Numbered from the stretch's first letter, positions 28,210-37,427 are shown. The stretch: DNA of 64,000 nucleotides from Flavobacterium sp. 245 (GCF_004362055.1 NZ_SNXB01000001.1:62001-126000); one strand, 5' to 3'. Notes: a model not told the origin generated them from the sequence alone. A program made the numbers and translations.

Positions 28210-29997
28210 ATGAAAAGCAATTTACTTTCAAATATATACAATCCCGCTGATTTACGTTTACTCAACGAAACTCAATTACCACAGCTGGCTAAGGAATTAC
28301 GAGATTTTATAATTGATATTGTCTCTGTAAAAGAAGGCCATTTAGGAGCCAGTTTAGGAGTTGTAGAACTTACAATTGCTTTGCATTACGTTTTCAATAC
28401 GCCCGAAGATTTATTGGTTTGGGACGTTGGCCATCAGGCATACGGACATAAAATTTTAACTGAAAGAAGAGAAAATTTTCACACAAACAGACAAATAAAC
28501 GGTATTTCTGGCTTTCCTAAAAGAAGCGAAAGTATTTATGATACATTTGGAGTTGGGCATTCTTCAACTTCTATTTCGGCAGCGCTCGGAATGGCGATCG
28601 CTTCTAAACTAAAAGGCGATTTTGACAAACAGCATGTTGCAGTAATCGGCGATGCTTCAATCGCAAGCGGAATGGCTTTTGAAGGCTTAAATCATGCCGG
28701 CGTTACTGATGCTAATATTCTCGTAATACTAAATGACAACGCCATCGGAATTGATCCAAGCGTTGGTGCATTAAAAAAATACCTGACTGCAGTTAAAAAT
28801 GGAAAAAATCCGAAGCAGAATAACATTATCAAATCGCTTAATTTTGATTATTCGGGACCAATTGACGGACATGATTTTCCAAAATTAATCAAAGAATTAA
28901 ATCGCTTAAAAAATATAAAAGGACCAAAATTCCTGCATATTGTTACTACAAAAGGAAAAGGTTTGCAACAGGCTGAAGAAAATCAGGTGAAATACCATGC
29001 ACCGGGAAAATTTGACGCTTCGACCGGAGAAATTCATATAAAATCAGAAGAAAATCTTCCTCCAAAATATCAGGATGTTTTTGGCTTGACTATTTTAGAT
29101 TTGGCCAAAAAGAATGAAAAAATTATAGGAATCACACCTGCAATGCCATCAGGAAGTTCATTAAAATTTATGATGGATGAATTGCCTCAACGTGCTTTTG
29201 ATGTTGGAATTGCCGAACAGCATGCGGTTACACTTTCTGCAGGAATGGTCACGCAAGGCATGATCGTGTACTGCAATATTTATTCAACTTTTTTACAGCG
29301 TGCTTACGATCAAGTGATTCACGACGTGGCCTTGCAAGATTTGCCCGTTATTTTCTGTCTCGACAGAGCCGGATTAGTTGGTGAAGACGGCGCAACGCAT
29401 CATGGGGTTTTTGATATTGCTTATTTAAGAGCAATTCCGAATATCATTATCTATGCACCAATCAATGAAATTGAACTTCAAAACATTTTATATACGGCAC
29501 AATTAGGACTAAATCACCCAATCGCGATTCGATATCCGCGTGGCAGAGGTGTTTTGCCGAATTGGGAAGTAGAAAATTTCGGACATTATGAAAAAATTGA
29601 AATTGGTCCGGCAAAATGTCTAAAAGATGGTACGAAAGTTGCTGTGCTTTCGACCGGAACAATTGGAAATAATGTTATTGAAGCTTTACAAGAATGTGGC
29701 AATCCAGGCACTATTGCTCATTACAGCTTCAGCTTTATTAAACCACTAGACATCAATGCATTAAAATACATATTCTCCACCTTTGAAAAGATTATCACAA
29801 TTGAAGATGGGGTTAAAAATGGCGGTTTTGGAAGCGCTGTTTTAGAATATGGAGCAGCAAATAATTTTAAAAATAAGATTGAAATTTTAGGTATTCCTGA
29901 CCATTTTATTGAGCATGGAAGCATTCCGGAACTGCAACATTTATGTAAAATTGACGTTAAAAGTTTAATAAATCTTTTTTCAAACGATTCAAAATAA
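28210..29997 (+). CDS. dxs: 1-deoxy-D-xylulose-5-phosphate synthase
   Basis: The 595-residue thiamine-diphosphate enzyme condenses pyruvate and glyceraldehyde-3-phosphate, the first step of the MEP isoprenoid pathway. Visible are GHQAYGHKIL and GVGHSSTSISAALGMA (N-terminal substrate region), the ThDP/Mg motif GDASIASGMAFEGLNHAG...NDN, catalytic Glu in FDVGIAEQHAVTLSAG, DRAGLVGEDGATHHG, and AIRYPRG with the substrate-binding Arg. It is slightly shorter than the E. coli enzyme (~620), typical of Flavobacteria. A -7-like TAAATTTG lies at 28188-28195, 14 bp upstream of the ATG. It is a single gene, followed after 34 bp by the DUF3078-type gene. Confidence 0.97.
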   Translation: MKSNLLSNIYNPADLRLLNETQLPQLAKELRDFIIDIVSVKEGHLGASLGVVELTIALHYVFNTPEDLLVWDVGHQAYGHKILTERRENFHTNRQINGISGFPKRSESIYDTFGVGHSSTSISAALGMAIASKLKGDFDKQHVAVIGDASIASGMAFEGLNHAGVTDANILVILNDNAIGIDPSVGALKKYLTAVKNGKNPKQNNIIKSLNFDYSGPIDGHDFPKLIKELNRLKNIKGPKFLHIVTTKGKGLQQAEENQVKYHAPGKFDASTGEIHIKSEENLPPKYQDVFGLTILDLAKKNEKIIGITPAMPSGSSLKFMMDELPQRAFDVGIAEQHAVTLSAGMVTQGMIVYCNIYSTFLQRAYDQVIHDVALQDLPVIFCLDRAGLVGEDGATHHGVFDIAYLRAIPNIIIYAPINEIELQNILYTAQLGLNHPIAIRYPRGRGVLPNWEVENFGHYEKIEIGPAKCLKDGTKVAVLSTGTIGNNVIEALQECGNPGTIAHYSFSFIKPLDINALKYIFSTFEKIITIEDGVKNGGFGSAVLEYGAANNFKNKIEILGIPDHFIEHGSIPELQHLCKIDVKSLINLFSNDSK

Positions 29998-30031
29998 TTA
30001 TTTTGCACAACCAAAAACTAAAATAAGCCTA

Positions 30032-31033
30032 ATGAAATTATTGCGTTCTACCCTTTTGCTGTTATTGCTATTGTGTACTTCACATAACTTTGCTCAAATT
30101 ATACAAACTACTTTAGACCCAAATCAACTGCCGAAACTTCCATCAAACTGGACTAAAAAAAATCAGCTGGGTTTTGATATTTCTGAGATCGCATTTGTGA
30201 ATTGGAGTGCAGGGGGAACAAGTTCAATTTCTGGATTATTTAAAGGCGAATTTGGAAGAACCTATGCCAAAGGAAATCATAAGTGGGTAAACGAACTTAT
30301 TGTTAAGTACGGTTTAAATAAACAAGACGGAATTGAATTAAGAAAAACTGATGACGCTGTTCAATTCAACTCAACTTACGGTTTTAGAAAAGACACCGTT
30401 TCAAACTGGTACTATTCTTCAAAATTAAATTTCAATACACAGTTTACAAACGGTTACAATTACCCAAACCGAGACGTTGCGATTTCGAAACCATTTGCGC
30501 CAGCTTACATTTTCCTTGGAGCCGGAGCTGAGAATTCAAACAAAAAGAAAAATAGAACCTTTTATTTCTCACCAATCACATTGAAAACTACTTTGGTTTT
30601 AGATCAATATTTGGCAAATCAAGGAGCGTTTGGGGTTAAAAAAGCAGTTTACATTACAGATCCTGCTGATCCAAATGCTAAAATATTGGTTGAAGAAGGC
30701 CAGAAAGTAAAAGCCGAATTTGGTATACTTGCGACAGGATATATGAAAACAGAGATTTATAAAAATGTTTTCTACGAAAATCGTCTGAGTTTATATACCG
30801 ACTATTTAAATAAATTTGGAAACGTCGATGTAGATTACGACACAAAATTAGATCTTGTTGTTAATGCTTACGTTAAAGCAAATATAGGTTTGCATATTGT
30901 TTATGATGACGATATTAAAACTAAAAAAGATGTTATTGACCCAACTACTGGAGCAAAATCACAGGTTAACGACGGACCAAGAACGCAACTACGTCAAGTT
31001 CTGGGCGTTGGTTTAGTTTATGCTTTTCAGTAA
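30032..31033 (+). CDS. DUF3078-type exported protein
   Basis: The 333-residue protein has a cleavable signal peptide (LLLLLLLCTSHNFAQ) and a beta-rich body with alternating aromatic/polar strands, consistent with an outer-membrane or periplasmic beta-barrel-like protein. WSAGGTSSISGLFKGEFGRTYAKGNHKW near residue 57 and YENRLSLYTDYLNKFGNVDVDYD near residue 248 are the family-like blocks I recall for DUF3078. No enzymatic motif is visible. It is probably co-transcribed with dxs, and the transcript ends at a 52-bp palindrome shared with dgt on the other strand. Confidence 0.75.
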   Translation: MKLLRSTLLLLLLLCTSHNFAQIIQTTLDPNQLPKLPSNWTKKNQLGFDISEIAFVNWSAGGTSSISGLFKGEFGRTYAKGNHKWVNELIVKYGLNKQDGIELRKTDDAVQFNSTYGFRKDTVSNWYYSSKLNFNTQFTNGYNYPNRDVAISKPFAPAYIFLGAGAENSNKKKNRTFYFSPITLKTTLVLDQYLANQGAFGVKKAVYITDPADPNAKILVEEGQKVKAEFGILATGYMKTEIYKNVFYENRLSLYTDYLNKFGNVDVDYDTKLDLVVNAYVKANIGLHIVYDDDIKTKKDVIDPTTGAKSQVNDGPRTQLRQVLGVGLVYAFQ

Positions 31034-31045
31034 ATAAATTCTTCT

Positions 31046-31097
31046 ATAAAAAGAAACACGCCATAGAATTTAAATTCTATGGCGTGTTTCTTTTTAT
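31046..31097. terminator. 52-bp perfect palindrome (bidirectional terminator)
   Basis: Every base of 31046-31071 pairs with 31072-31097; the centre is AATTTAAATT. The AT-rich outer ends give U-runs for transcripts from both sides. It separates the convergent DUF3078-type gene and dgt (13 bp and 12 bp from their stops). Confidence 0.9.
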
Positions 31098-31109
31098 GCA
31101 AATATCAGA

Positions 31110-32456
31110 TTATCTCTTTTTATTCCCCTGAATCATTTCATATAATTCTAACGCATTCCCATCCGTCAAAAGCGAAACATAATGACAAATATGAAGCAGA
31201 CGCTCGTATAAATTACCCTTTTCTAAATGATGTTTTTCAGGAAGCATTTTCAGAATCAGCTTATCGTAATTTGACGCTGTTCCTTCATATTTGTTATTAA
31301 ATGCCGTAATAAATTTATCTAATAAAGTCTGGATAATTTGGTAGCCCACAATTTCTTTCTCAATAACTTCACGACTTTGATAGATTTTCTCAACACTTAA
31401 ATTAATAATATCATTCATCTGCGCTTTGTATTTGCTTTTATCCGTTAAAGCAAAAGGGAAATTTCCAGCCAAAATTGCTTCTTCATTTTCAATAAAAACA
31501 TCAACAGCGTCATTAATCAAGGCACCAATGGCCAAAGCACGCAAATAACTGATTCGGTCTTCTTTTGTTTCTAATAATTTGTATTTGGCAACGCCAATAT
31601 TATCTTTTACCAGTTTAATTAAGTATTCTAAAGCATAATCTTCAGAAACCAAGCCTAAATTTATTCCGTCTTCAAAATCAATAATGGTGTAGCAAATATC
31701 ATCAGCAGCTTCAACTAAATAAGCCAAAGGATGTCTTTCAAAACCAATATCGCCTTCTCCTTTATTCGCAATCATTCCCATATCCTGAGCGACTTCTTCA
31801 AAAAACAATTTATCCGACTGAAAGAAACCGTATTTTTTATCCGAAATATTGGTCGTCGGTTTTTTAGGAAGACTTTCTTTTGGGTATTTCATAAAAGCGC
31901 CAAGAGTCGCGTACGAAATTCTAAGTCCGCCTTCAATTCCTGGACGGCTAGCTGTAAGTACCGAAAATCCATTGGCATTTCCTTCAAAATCAATTAAATC
32001 CTGCCATTGCTTTGCGGTAAGCTTGTCTTTATATTTTAATCCTTTTCCGATTGAAAAATATTCACCAATTGCTTTCTCTCCCGAATGCCCAAAAGGAGGA
32101 TTCCCGATATCATGTGCTAAAGAAGCTGCCGCAACAATAGCTCCAAAATCATTCATATGATAACCATGAATTTCTTTTAAATAAGGATATTTTTCAATGA
32201 TTTTTTTACCAACCAAACGCCCTAAAGACCTTCCTACAACAGAAACTTCTAAACTGTGCGTTAATCTAGTATGCACAAAATCTGTTTTTGAAAGCGGAAT
32301 AACCTGAGTTTTATCCTGCAAAGATCGAAATGCCGATGAAAAGATAATTCGGTCATAATCGACCTCAAATCCTAAGCGCGTATCATCTTGTTCTACACGT
32401 AATCTTTTGCTTGTATCGCCTTGACGTTTTAATGATAAAAGTTGTTCCCAGTTCAT
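31110..32456 (-). CDS. dgt: Deoxyguanosinetriphosphate triphosphohydrolase-like protein
   Basis: The 448-residue HD-domain phosphohydrolase hydrolyses dNTPs, classically dGTP to deoxyguanosine and triphosphate. HD ligands appear in THSLEVSVVGRSLG (H), SLAHDIGNPPFGHSGEKAI (HD) and EAADDICYTIIDFEDG (D). The ATG at 32456 (MNWEQLLSLKRQGD) starts an uninterrupted frame of normal length. A 7-bp periodic array (32463-32505) lies a few bases upstream of the start. It is convergent with the DUF3078-type gene and upstream of nothing co-directional, so probably monocistronic. Confidence 0.93.
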   Translation of the reverse strand: MNWEQLLSLKRQGDTSKRLRVEQDDTRLGFEVDYDRIIFSSAFRSLQDKTQVIPLSKTDFVHTRLTHSLEVSVVGRSLGRLVGKKIIEKYPYLKEIHGYHMNDFGAIVAAASLAHDIGNPPFGHSGEKAIGEYFSIGKGLKYKDKLTAKQWQDLIDFEGNANGFSVLTASRPGIEGGLRISYATLGAFMKYPKESLPKKPTTNISDKKYGFFQSDKLFFEEVAQDMGMIANKGEGDIGFERHPLAYLVEAADDICYTIIDFEDGINLGLVSEDYALEYLIKLVKDNIGVAKYKLLETKEDRISYLRALAIGALINDAVDVFIENEEAILAGNFPFALTDKSKYKAQMNDIINLSVEKIYQSREVIEKEIVGYQIIQTLLDKFITAFNNKYEGTASNYDKLILKMLPEKHHLEKGNLYERLLHICHYVSLLTDGNALELYEMIQGNKKR

Positions 32457-32462
32457 TTTGAT

Positions 32463-32505
32463 ATTTTAGATTGTAGATTATTGATTTTAGATTTGAGGAT
32501 CTAAA
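32463..32505. repeat. 7-bp periodic array upstream of dgt
   Basis: Units TTTTAGA, TTGTAGA, TTATTGA, TTTTAGA, TTTGAGG, ATCTAAA keep a 7-bp register immediately before the dgt start codon. Confidence 0.7.
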
Positions 32506-32542
32506 CATCAAAAATACATTTTATTTTAAGATTTTATACTCA

Positions 32543-33004
32543 TTAAAATTCCAATGCTGTACTATGCTTAATTTCTCCCATTACAAAAATACTATTGGTA
32601 TTCCCTATATTTTCGATCGTTGACAATTTATTCATTACAAAATCCTGATAACTAGCCATATCCTTTACTAGGATTTTCAGCATAAAATCATAATCGCCGG
32701 CAATATTATAGCATTCAATAATTTCAGGAAGTGCCACAATATCTTTTACAAAATTGCTTCCTACATTTTTTGCATGTTCTTTTAATCGAACATTGCAAAA
32801 AACCGTCATGCCCCGATTCATTTTTTGTTTATCTAATAACGCTACATATTTAGTTATAAAACCATCTCTTTCTAATCGTTTTATGCGTTCATAAACTGGC
32901 GTTACGGTCAAAAATAATTTACTGGCAAGGTCTTTTGTATTGATATTTGAGTTTTCCTGAAGATGTTTTAGGATCAACAAATCGGTTTTATCTAGGTTTT
33001 CCAT
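32543..33004 (-). CDS. Lrp/AsnC-family transcriptional regulator, probable metE regulator
   Basis: The likely start is the ATG at 33004 (MENLDKTDLLILKHLQENSN), giving 153 residues; the frame extends further upstream but without family-like sequence. The N-terminal winged helix (DLLILKHLQENSNINTKDLASKL, TPVYERIKRLERDGFI) and C-terminal RAM/AsnC ligand domain (GDYDFMLKILVKDMASY) are clear. Lrp-family proteins sense amino acids. The gene is divergent from metE with 158 bp between them, and that region holds a perfect TTCAGTA-N5-TACTGAA palindrome plus further half sites. I infer that it controls metE in response to methionine or a related compound; the ligand is not visible. Confidence 0.9.
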   Translation of the reverse strand: MENLDKTDLLILKHLQENSNINTKDLASKLFLTVTPVYERIKRLERDGFITKYVALLDKQKMNRGMTVFCNVRLKEHAKNVGSNFVKDIVALPEIIECYNIAGDYDFMLKILVKDMASYQDFVMNKLSTIENIGNTNSIFVMGEIKHSTALEF

Positions 33005-33013
33005 AGTTTTTTT

Positions 33014-33155
33014 TACTGCTAAAGATTCATTTAAAACACATTCACAGTAATTAAATCTTTTAAAATCGAATTTAAAAAAACATTTTACTGAAATAATTCT
33101 CAAATATAAGTTTTAAAATCCATTAACATAAATTTGTTCAGTAAAAAATACTGAA
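33014..33155. promoter_or_regulatory. Lrp-type operator array and metE promoter
   Basis: Four TACTG-type sites lie in the divergent region: TACTG at 33014, CAGTA(A) at 33055, TACTGAA at 33086-33092, and the full palindrome TTCAGTA-AAAAA-TACTGAA at 33137-33155. A -7-like TAAATTTG at 33129-33136 sits directly before the palindrome, so the metE start site would fall inside it. Spacings of 63 and 72 bp between like-oriented TACTG sites suit wrapping by an Lrp octamer. Sites are seen directly; binding is inference. Confidence 0.75.
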
Positions 33156-33162
33156 TCAAAAA

Positions 33163-35487
33163 ATGAAAACAAACAACTTAGGTTACCCACGAATTGGCAG
33201 CAATAGAGAACTCAAAAAAGCATCTGAATTGTACTGGGCTGGAAAAATTTCTGAAGAAGAACTTATTGCATCTGGTAAAGAAATCCGAAGCAAAAACTGG
33301 CATTTACAAGCTTCTGCGGGCGTTGATTTAATTCCGTCAAACGATTTCTCTTTTTACGATCAAGTTTTGGATTTGACTTTAACCGTTGGCGCAATTCCTG
33401 CACGTTATCACGAATTAGCAAAAAACAATTCGGCTCTAGATTTGTATTTTGCAATGGCAAGAGGATCACAAAAAGAAGGTCAAGATGTTGTAGCAATGGA
33501 AATGACAAAATGGTTTGATACTAATTACCATTATATTGTTCCTGAATTCACTAAGAACCAAAAGTTTGAATTGTTTTCTGAAAAAATAATCAATGAATTT
33601 AAAGAAGCTAATGCTATCGGAATTAAAACAAAACCGGTTTTAATTGGACCCGTTTCTTATCTATTATTAGGAAAAGAAAAAGAAGATGGTTTTCATAGAA
33701 TTGACCTTATTGATGCTTTACTTCCTGTTTATTTCGAAATTATAGAAAAACTACAATCCGAAAACGCCGAATATATTCAATTAGACGAACCTTTCTTGGC
33801 ACTAAATCTTACTGATAAAGAAAGAAATGCTTTCACGAAAGTGTATAACGAAATCAACGCTCGCTTTCCAAAACTTAAAATTATTTTAGCGAATTATTTT
33901 GACTGTTTTGGAGAAAATCTGGAAACAGCTTTGGCTTTGCCTGTTGATACTTTTCATTTAGATTTGGTTCGTTGTCCGCTTCAATTAGATGATATTTTAG
34001 AATCTGGAAAATTGGCATCCAACGTAAATCTTTCCCTTGGAGTTGTTGACGGAAGAAATATCTGGAAAAATGATTTCAAAAAATCATTAGAAATAATCAA
34101 AAAAGCAACTGATGCTTTAGGCGAAAATCGAATTTTAGTTGCGCCATCTTGTTCTTTAATTCACAGTCCGTGCGATTTAGATTTAGAAACTAATGACGAA
34201 ACACTAACGCCAGAAATCAAACAATGGCTGGCTTTTGCGAAGCAAAAAATCAATGAAATTGTAGTTTTAAAACAATTGTCTGCTTCAAACGATATTGACG
34301 TTACAAACTCTATTGATTACGAAAGAAACGTAATTGCAAATGAAAACCGAAAAACTTCAAAATTAATTCATAATAGTGAAGTTAAAGCGCGTGTTGCCGG
34401 AATTACAGCTTCTGATGACCAACGAAAAAGTGCATTTTCTGTGAGAAGAAAAAGCCAAATCGAAGCTTTAAAATTACCATTATTCCCAACAACCACAATT
34501 GGATCTTTTCCTCAAACTGCTGAAGTGAGAAGCTGGAGAGCAAAATTTAAAAAAGGAGAATTATCTACCCAAGAATACAACGATTTAATCGAAAAAGAAA
34601 CCGAAGCCACAATTCGTTTTCAGGAAGAAACCGGAATCGACGTTTTAGTTCACGGAGAATTTGAACGTAATGATATGGTGGAATATTTTGGAGAGCAATT
34701 ATCCGGATTTACGTTCACTAAAAATGGCTGGGTTCAAAGTTATGGAAGCCGTTGTGTGAAACCTCCAGTTATTTATGGTGATGTCTCAAGACCAAATCCC
34801 ATGACGGTAAAATGGTCAAAATATGCACAGTCTTTAACTCCAAAATGGGTCAAAGGAATGCTTACGGGTCCAGTTACAATTTTACAATGGTCATTTGTAC
34901 GTAACGATCAGCCTCGCTCTGAAACTTGTACGCAAATCGCTTTGGCCATTCGTGATGAAGTTGTCGATTTAGAAAAATCCGGAATCAAAATCATTCAAAT
35001 TGATGAACCAGCCATTCGCGAAGGTTTGCCTTTAAGAAAAGAAGAATGGGCTAAATATCTAGATTGGGCAGTTCGAGCGTTCCGCATTTCTGCAAGCGGA
35101 GTAAACGACAACACGCAAATTCACACGCATATGTGCTACAGCGAGTTCAATGACATTATTCAAAACATCGCCGATATGGATGCTGATGTCATCACAATTG
35201 AATGTTCACGTTCGCAAATGGAACTTTTAGATGCTTTTGCCAACTTTAAATATCCAAACGAAATTGGCCCTGGAGTTTATGATATTCACTCGCCTCGCGT
35301 TCCTTCAAGCCAGGAAATGGTAAAATTATTAGAGAAAGCTTCGGCCGTAATCCCGGTAGATCAATTATGGGTAAATCCAGATTGCGGACTAAAAACCCGT
35401 CATTGGGACGAAACTAAAAAAGCTCTAATTGAAATGGTTAAAGCGGCTCAGGAAATGAGAACTGCAGTTGAAAACCCTGTCATTTAA
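33163..35487 (+). CDS. metE: Cobalamin-independent methionine synthase
   Basis: The 774-residue enzyme transfers the methyl group of 5-methyltetrahydrofolate-triglutamate to homocysteine. N-terminal NNLGYPRIGSNRELKKA and a duplicated second barrel (TTIGSFPQTAEVRSWR) are typical. Zinc ligands appear in IHTHMCYSEF (His and Cys about residues 655-657) and NPDCGLKTR (Cys about residue 741). The ATG at 33163 lies 8 bp after the palindromic operator, with no Shine-Dalgarno motif. The genome also carries cobalamin-dependent MetH in this window, so the cell can make methionine with or without B12. I found no cobalamin riboswitch upstream; the Lrp-type operator is the visible control. Confidence 0.97.
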   Translation: MKTNNLGYPRIGSNRELKKASELYWAGKISEEELIASGKEIRSKNWHLQASAGVDLIPSNDFSFYDQVLDLTLTVGAIPARYHELAKNNSALDLYFAMARGSQKEGQDVVAMEMTKWFDTNYHYIVPEFTKNQKFELFSEKIINEFKEANAIGIKTKPVLIGPVSYLLLGKEKEDGFHRIDLIDALLPVYFEIIEKLQSENAEYIQLDEPFLALNLTDKERNAFTKVYNEINARFPKLKIILANYFDCFGENLETALALPVDTFHLDLVRCPLQLDDILESGKLASNVNLSLGVVDGRNIWKNDFKKSLEIIKKATDALGENRILVAPSCSLIHSPCDLDLETNDETLTPEIKQWLAFAKQKINEIVVLKQLSASNDIDVTNSIDYERNVIANENRKTSKLIHNSEVKARVAGITASDDQRKSAFSVRRKSQIEALKLPLFPTTTIGSFPQTAEVRSWRAKFKKGELSTQEYNDLIEKETEATIRFQEETGIDVLVHGEFERNDMVEYFGEQLSGFTFTKNGWVQSYGSRCVKPPVIYGDVSRPNPMTVKWSKYAQSLTPKWVKGMLTGPVTILQWSFVRNDQPRSETCTQIALAIRDEVVDLEKSGIKIIQIDEPAIREGLPLRKEEWAKYLDWAVRAFRISASGVNDNTQIHTHMCYSEFNDIIQNIADMDADVITIECSRSQMELLDAFANFKYPNEIGPGVYDIHSPRVPSSQEMVKLLEKASAVIPVDQLWVNPDCGLKTRHWDETKKALIEMVKAAQEMRTAVENPVI

Positions 35488-35518
35488 CACTTTATTTAGA
35501 TATAATTTTTGTTTTTTT

Positions 35519-35580
35519 ATGTCAGCAAGTGGAGCTCGAAATTAGTTATGATTCGGTTTTGAGTTCACTCTTGCTGGCAT
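35519..35580 (+). terminator. Long imperfect hairpin after metE
   Basis: ATGTCAGCAAGTGGAGCTC pairs imperfectly with GAGTTCACTCTTGCTGGCAT around an AT-rich loop; a T-rich stretch follows. It starts 31 bp after the metE stop and probably ends its transcript. Together with the next two entries it fills the 303-bp gap between metE and the outer-membrane protein gene. Confidence 0.6.
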
Positions 35581-35620
35581 TATTTTTTGTAGCAGAAATT
35601 TCGTTTTCATAACATGTTCA

Positions 35621-35699
35621 GTCCCGCTATCCGCTTTATCTTTTATGGTCTCGTTAAAGAAACGAGACCATAAAAGGATACCGCTTCTATCGGGGCTAG
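35621..35699 (+). ncRNA. Covarying hairpin element, copy 2 (longest stem)
   Basis: Flanks CCCGCTATCCGC (left) and CTATCGGGGCTAG (right). Inner stem ATGGTCTCGTT / AACGAGACCAT is an 11-bp perfect stem with no sequence resemblance to copies 1 and 3, while the AAAGA loop (35656-35660) and the outer CTTTT/AAAAG pairs are identical. The element lies between metE and the outer-membrane protein gene. Confidence 0.6.
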
Positions 35700-35733
35700 A
35701 CTAGAACTTTATATTTTTAAAAGACCTTTTAGT

Positions 35734-35770
35734 TAAAAAAAAAAAGCATCCGCCGTGGCGGATGCTTTCT
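35734..35770 (-). terminator. Terminator of the outer-membrane protein gene
   Basis: AGCATCCGCC / GGCGGATGCT is a perfect 10-bp stem with a 2-nt loop (35745-35766). On the minus strand it is followed by a run of eleven Ts, so it ends the transcript of the gene at 35791-36372. Confidence 0.9.
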
Positions 35771-35790
35771 AAATGAAATAAAACCTAAGA

Positions 35791-36372
35791 TTAGAAGTTT
35801 TTAGAAACTCCAATATTAAATGTCTGACCGAAGTTGAAGTAGAATTTACTGTAATCAGCTCCATTGTTGTCAAAACTTAAAGTTTCGTATCCTAAACCAC
35901 CAATACTGAAGTTTAATCCGAAACCTTTTTTCATGTTAATAAAAAGAGCCGGAGTAACACCTACATACATACCATCAGCTTTGTCTTTTGAAAAAGCATT
36001 TCCAGGACCGTAGGTTTTATTTTTTAAATTTTGGAAACCTGCTCCCATATCAGCAAAAACAGAAAAAGTTTGGCTTAATGGCACAGAGTAACGTACAAAT
36101 GCTCCCATTTTGAATCGGTTGTCTTTTTCTTCAATACTTCCGTTGTCAGTAGTAGCTGAACTAACTGTAAACTCTCCTCCTACTGTCCAGTTATCATTAA
36201 ATTGGTAACCTACTTTTGGAGAAAAGCTAAATGTGCTTGCTTTTGCTTCGCTAAATTGGTATTCTGATTTTTCAGAAGTGTAGCCAATGTTTCCACCTAC
36301 TAAGATTGTTCCTTTTTGAGCGTTTGCAAAACTGCAGATAGCTAGGGCAGCTATCACTAAAATTTTTTTCAT
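35791..36372 (-). CDS. Small outer-membrane beta-barrel protein
   Basis: The 193-residue protein has a signal peptide (MKKILVIAALAICSFANAQ) and alternating-residue beta strands separated by short polar turns (GTILVGGNIGYTSEK, FSPKVGYQFNDNWTVGGEF, KMGAFVRYSVPL, FSVFADMGAGFQ), ending in an aromatic residue (SKNF). This fits the eight-stranded OmpA/OmpX-like barrels common in Bacteroidetes. No ligand or enzymatic site is visible. It is a single gene with a strong terminator. Function unknown. Confidence 0.85.
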   Translation of the reverse strand: MKKILVIAALAICSFANAQKGTILVGGNIGYTSEKSEYQFSEAKASTFSFSPKVGYQFNDNWTVGGEFTVSSATTDNGSIEEKDNRFKMGAFVRYSVPLSQTFSVFADMGAGFQNLKNKTYGPGNAFSKDKADGMYVGVTPALFINMKKGFGLNFSIGGLGYETLSFDNNGADYSKFYFNFGQTFNIGVSKNF

Positions 36373-36518
36373 GATTTGGGTATATTTAAATTTAGCATTC
36401 CCTTAACAATAACGATGCCGTGAATAAAGGGCTCTCCTATTTTTTATCATTATTTTTAAAAGACAAAATGTAGTAATCGAAACTATTTCTGTTTACTTTT
36501 GCAGTAAATAAAAAGTCA

Positions 36519-37415
36519 ATGTCGATAGAAGTAAACAGCATATCAAAAAGTTACGGAGAGCAAAAAGCTTTAAATGAAATTTCTTTTAAAATTGAGAAAG
36601 GAGAAATCGTCGGATTTCTTGGTCCAAATGGAGCTGGAAAATCTACTTTAATGAAAATTTTGACCACCTATTTACTTGCCGATAGTGGCTCAGCCCTTGT
36701 AAATAGTCACGATGTCATGACAAGCACTAAAGAGGTGCAACGCTCGATTGGATATTTGCCAGAGCATAATCCGCTGTATTTAGATTTGTATGTGCGTGAA
36801 TATTTGGCTTTTAATGCTGATGTTTATAAAGTTCCAAAATCAAGAATTGAAGAAGTAATTCAACTGACAGGACTGACACCAGAAAGTCATAAAAAGATAA
36901 GCCAGTTGTCAAAAGGATACCGCCAGCGCGTTGGACTTGCCAATGCCTTACTTCACAATCCTGATGTTTTAATTTTGGATGAACCTACTACAGGTCTGGA
37001 TCCAAATCAGTTAATGGAAATTCGAAATGTTATTAAAAATGTGGGAAAAGATAAAACCGTTTTTTTATCGACACACATTATGCAAGAAGTTGAGGCGATT
37101 TGTGACCGTGTCATAATTATTGACAAAGGACAAATTGTAGCCGATAATAAATTAGATCATTTAGTCTCTGCCAACAAAGAACAAGTTATTGAAGTTGAAT
37201 TTGATTATCAAGTTGAACAACAGCTTTTGGCAAAACTAGAAAATATAACTTCATATGTTAACACGCATGACATGACGTGGGAGCTGACTTTTGTAACCGA
37301 GAAAGATATGCGTCCGACAATCTTTGATTTCGCAAATGAAAATGGTTTAAAAACACTACAGCTAAATCAGAAAAATAAAAACCTAGAAGCTGTTTTTAGA
37401 GAAATTACAAAGTAG
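36519..37415 (+). CDS. gldA: Gliding motility ABC transporter ATPase GldA
   Basis: The 298-residue ATP-binding subunit has Walker A GPNGAGKST (about residues 34-42), the signature LSKGYRQRVG (about 133), Walker B VLILDEPTTGLDP (about 153) and the switch His in LSTHIMQEVEAICDR. The C-terminal ~75 residues are the family-specific tail. Sequence and length match GldA of F. johnsoniae, which works with GldF and GldG, encoded elsewhere. A -7-like TACTTTTG (36494-36501) is 17 bp upstream of the ATG. The gene stands alone and ends at a long hairpin. Other ABC ATPases of the ABC-2 type are similar, so the name rests on recall and on the gliding context. Confidence 0.9.
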   Translation: MSIEVNSISKSYGEQKALNEISFKIEKGEIVGFLGPNGAGKSTLMKILTTYLLADSGSALVNSHDVMTSTKEVQRSIGYLPEHNPLYLDLYVREYLAFNADVYKVPKSRIEEVIQLTGLTPESHKKISQLSKGYRQRVGLANALLHNPDVLILDEPTTGLDPNQLMEIRNVIKNVGKDKTVFLSTHIMQEVEAICDRVIIIDKGQIVADNKLDHLVSANKEQVIEVEFDYQVEQQLLAKLENITSYVNTHDMTWELTFVTEKDMRPTIFDFANENGLKTLQLNQKNKNLEAVFREITK

Positions 37416-37427
37416 TACTTTAGTCAC

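Noticed and set aside
33005..33162. Cobalamin or SAM riboswitch upstream of metE
   Set aside because: The interval is only 158 bp, shared with a divergent gene, and shows no S-box or B12-box sequence.
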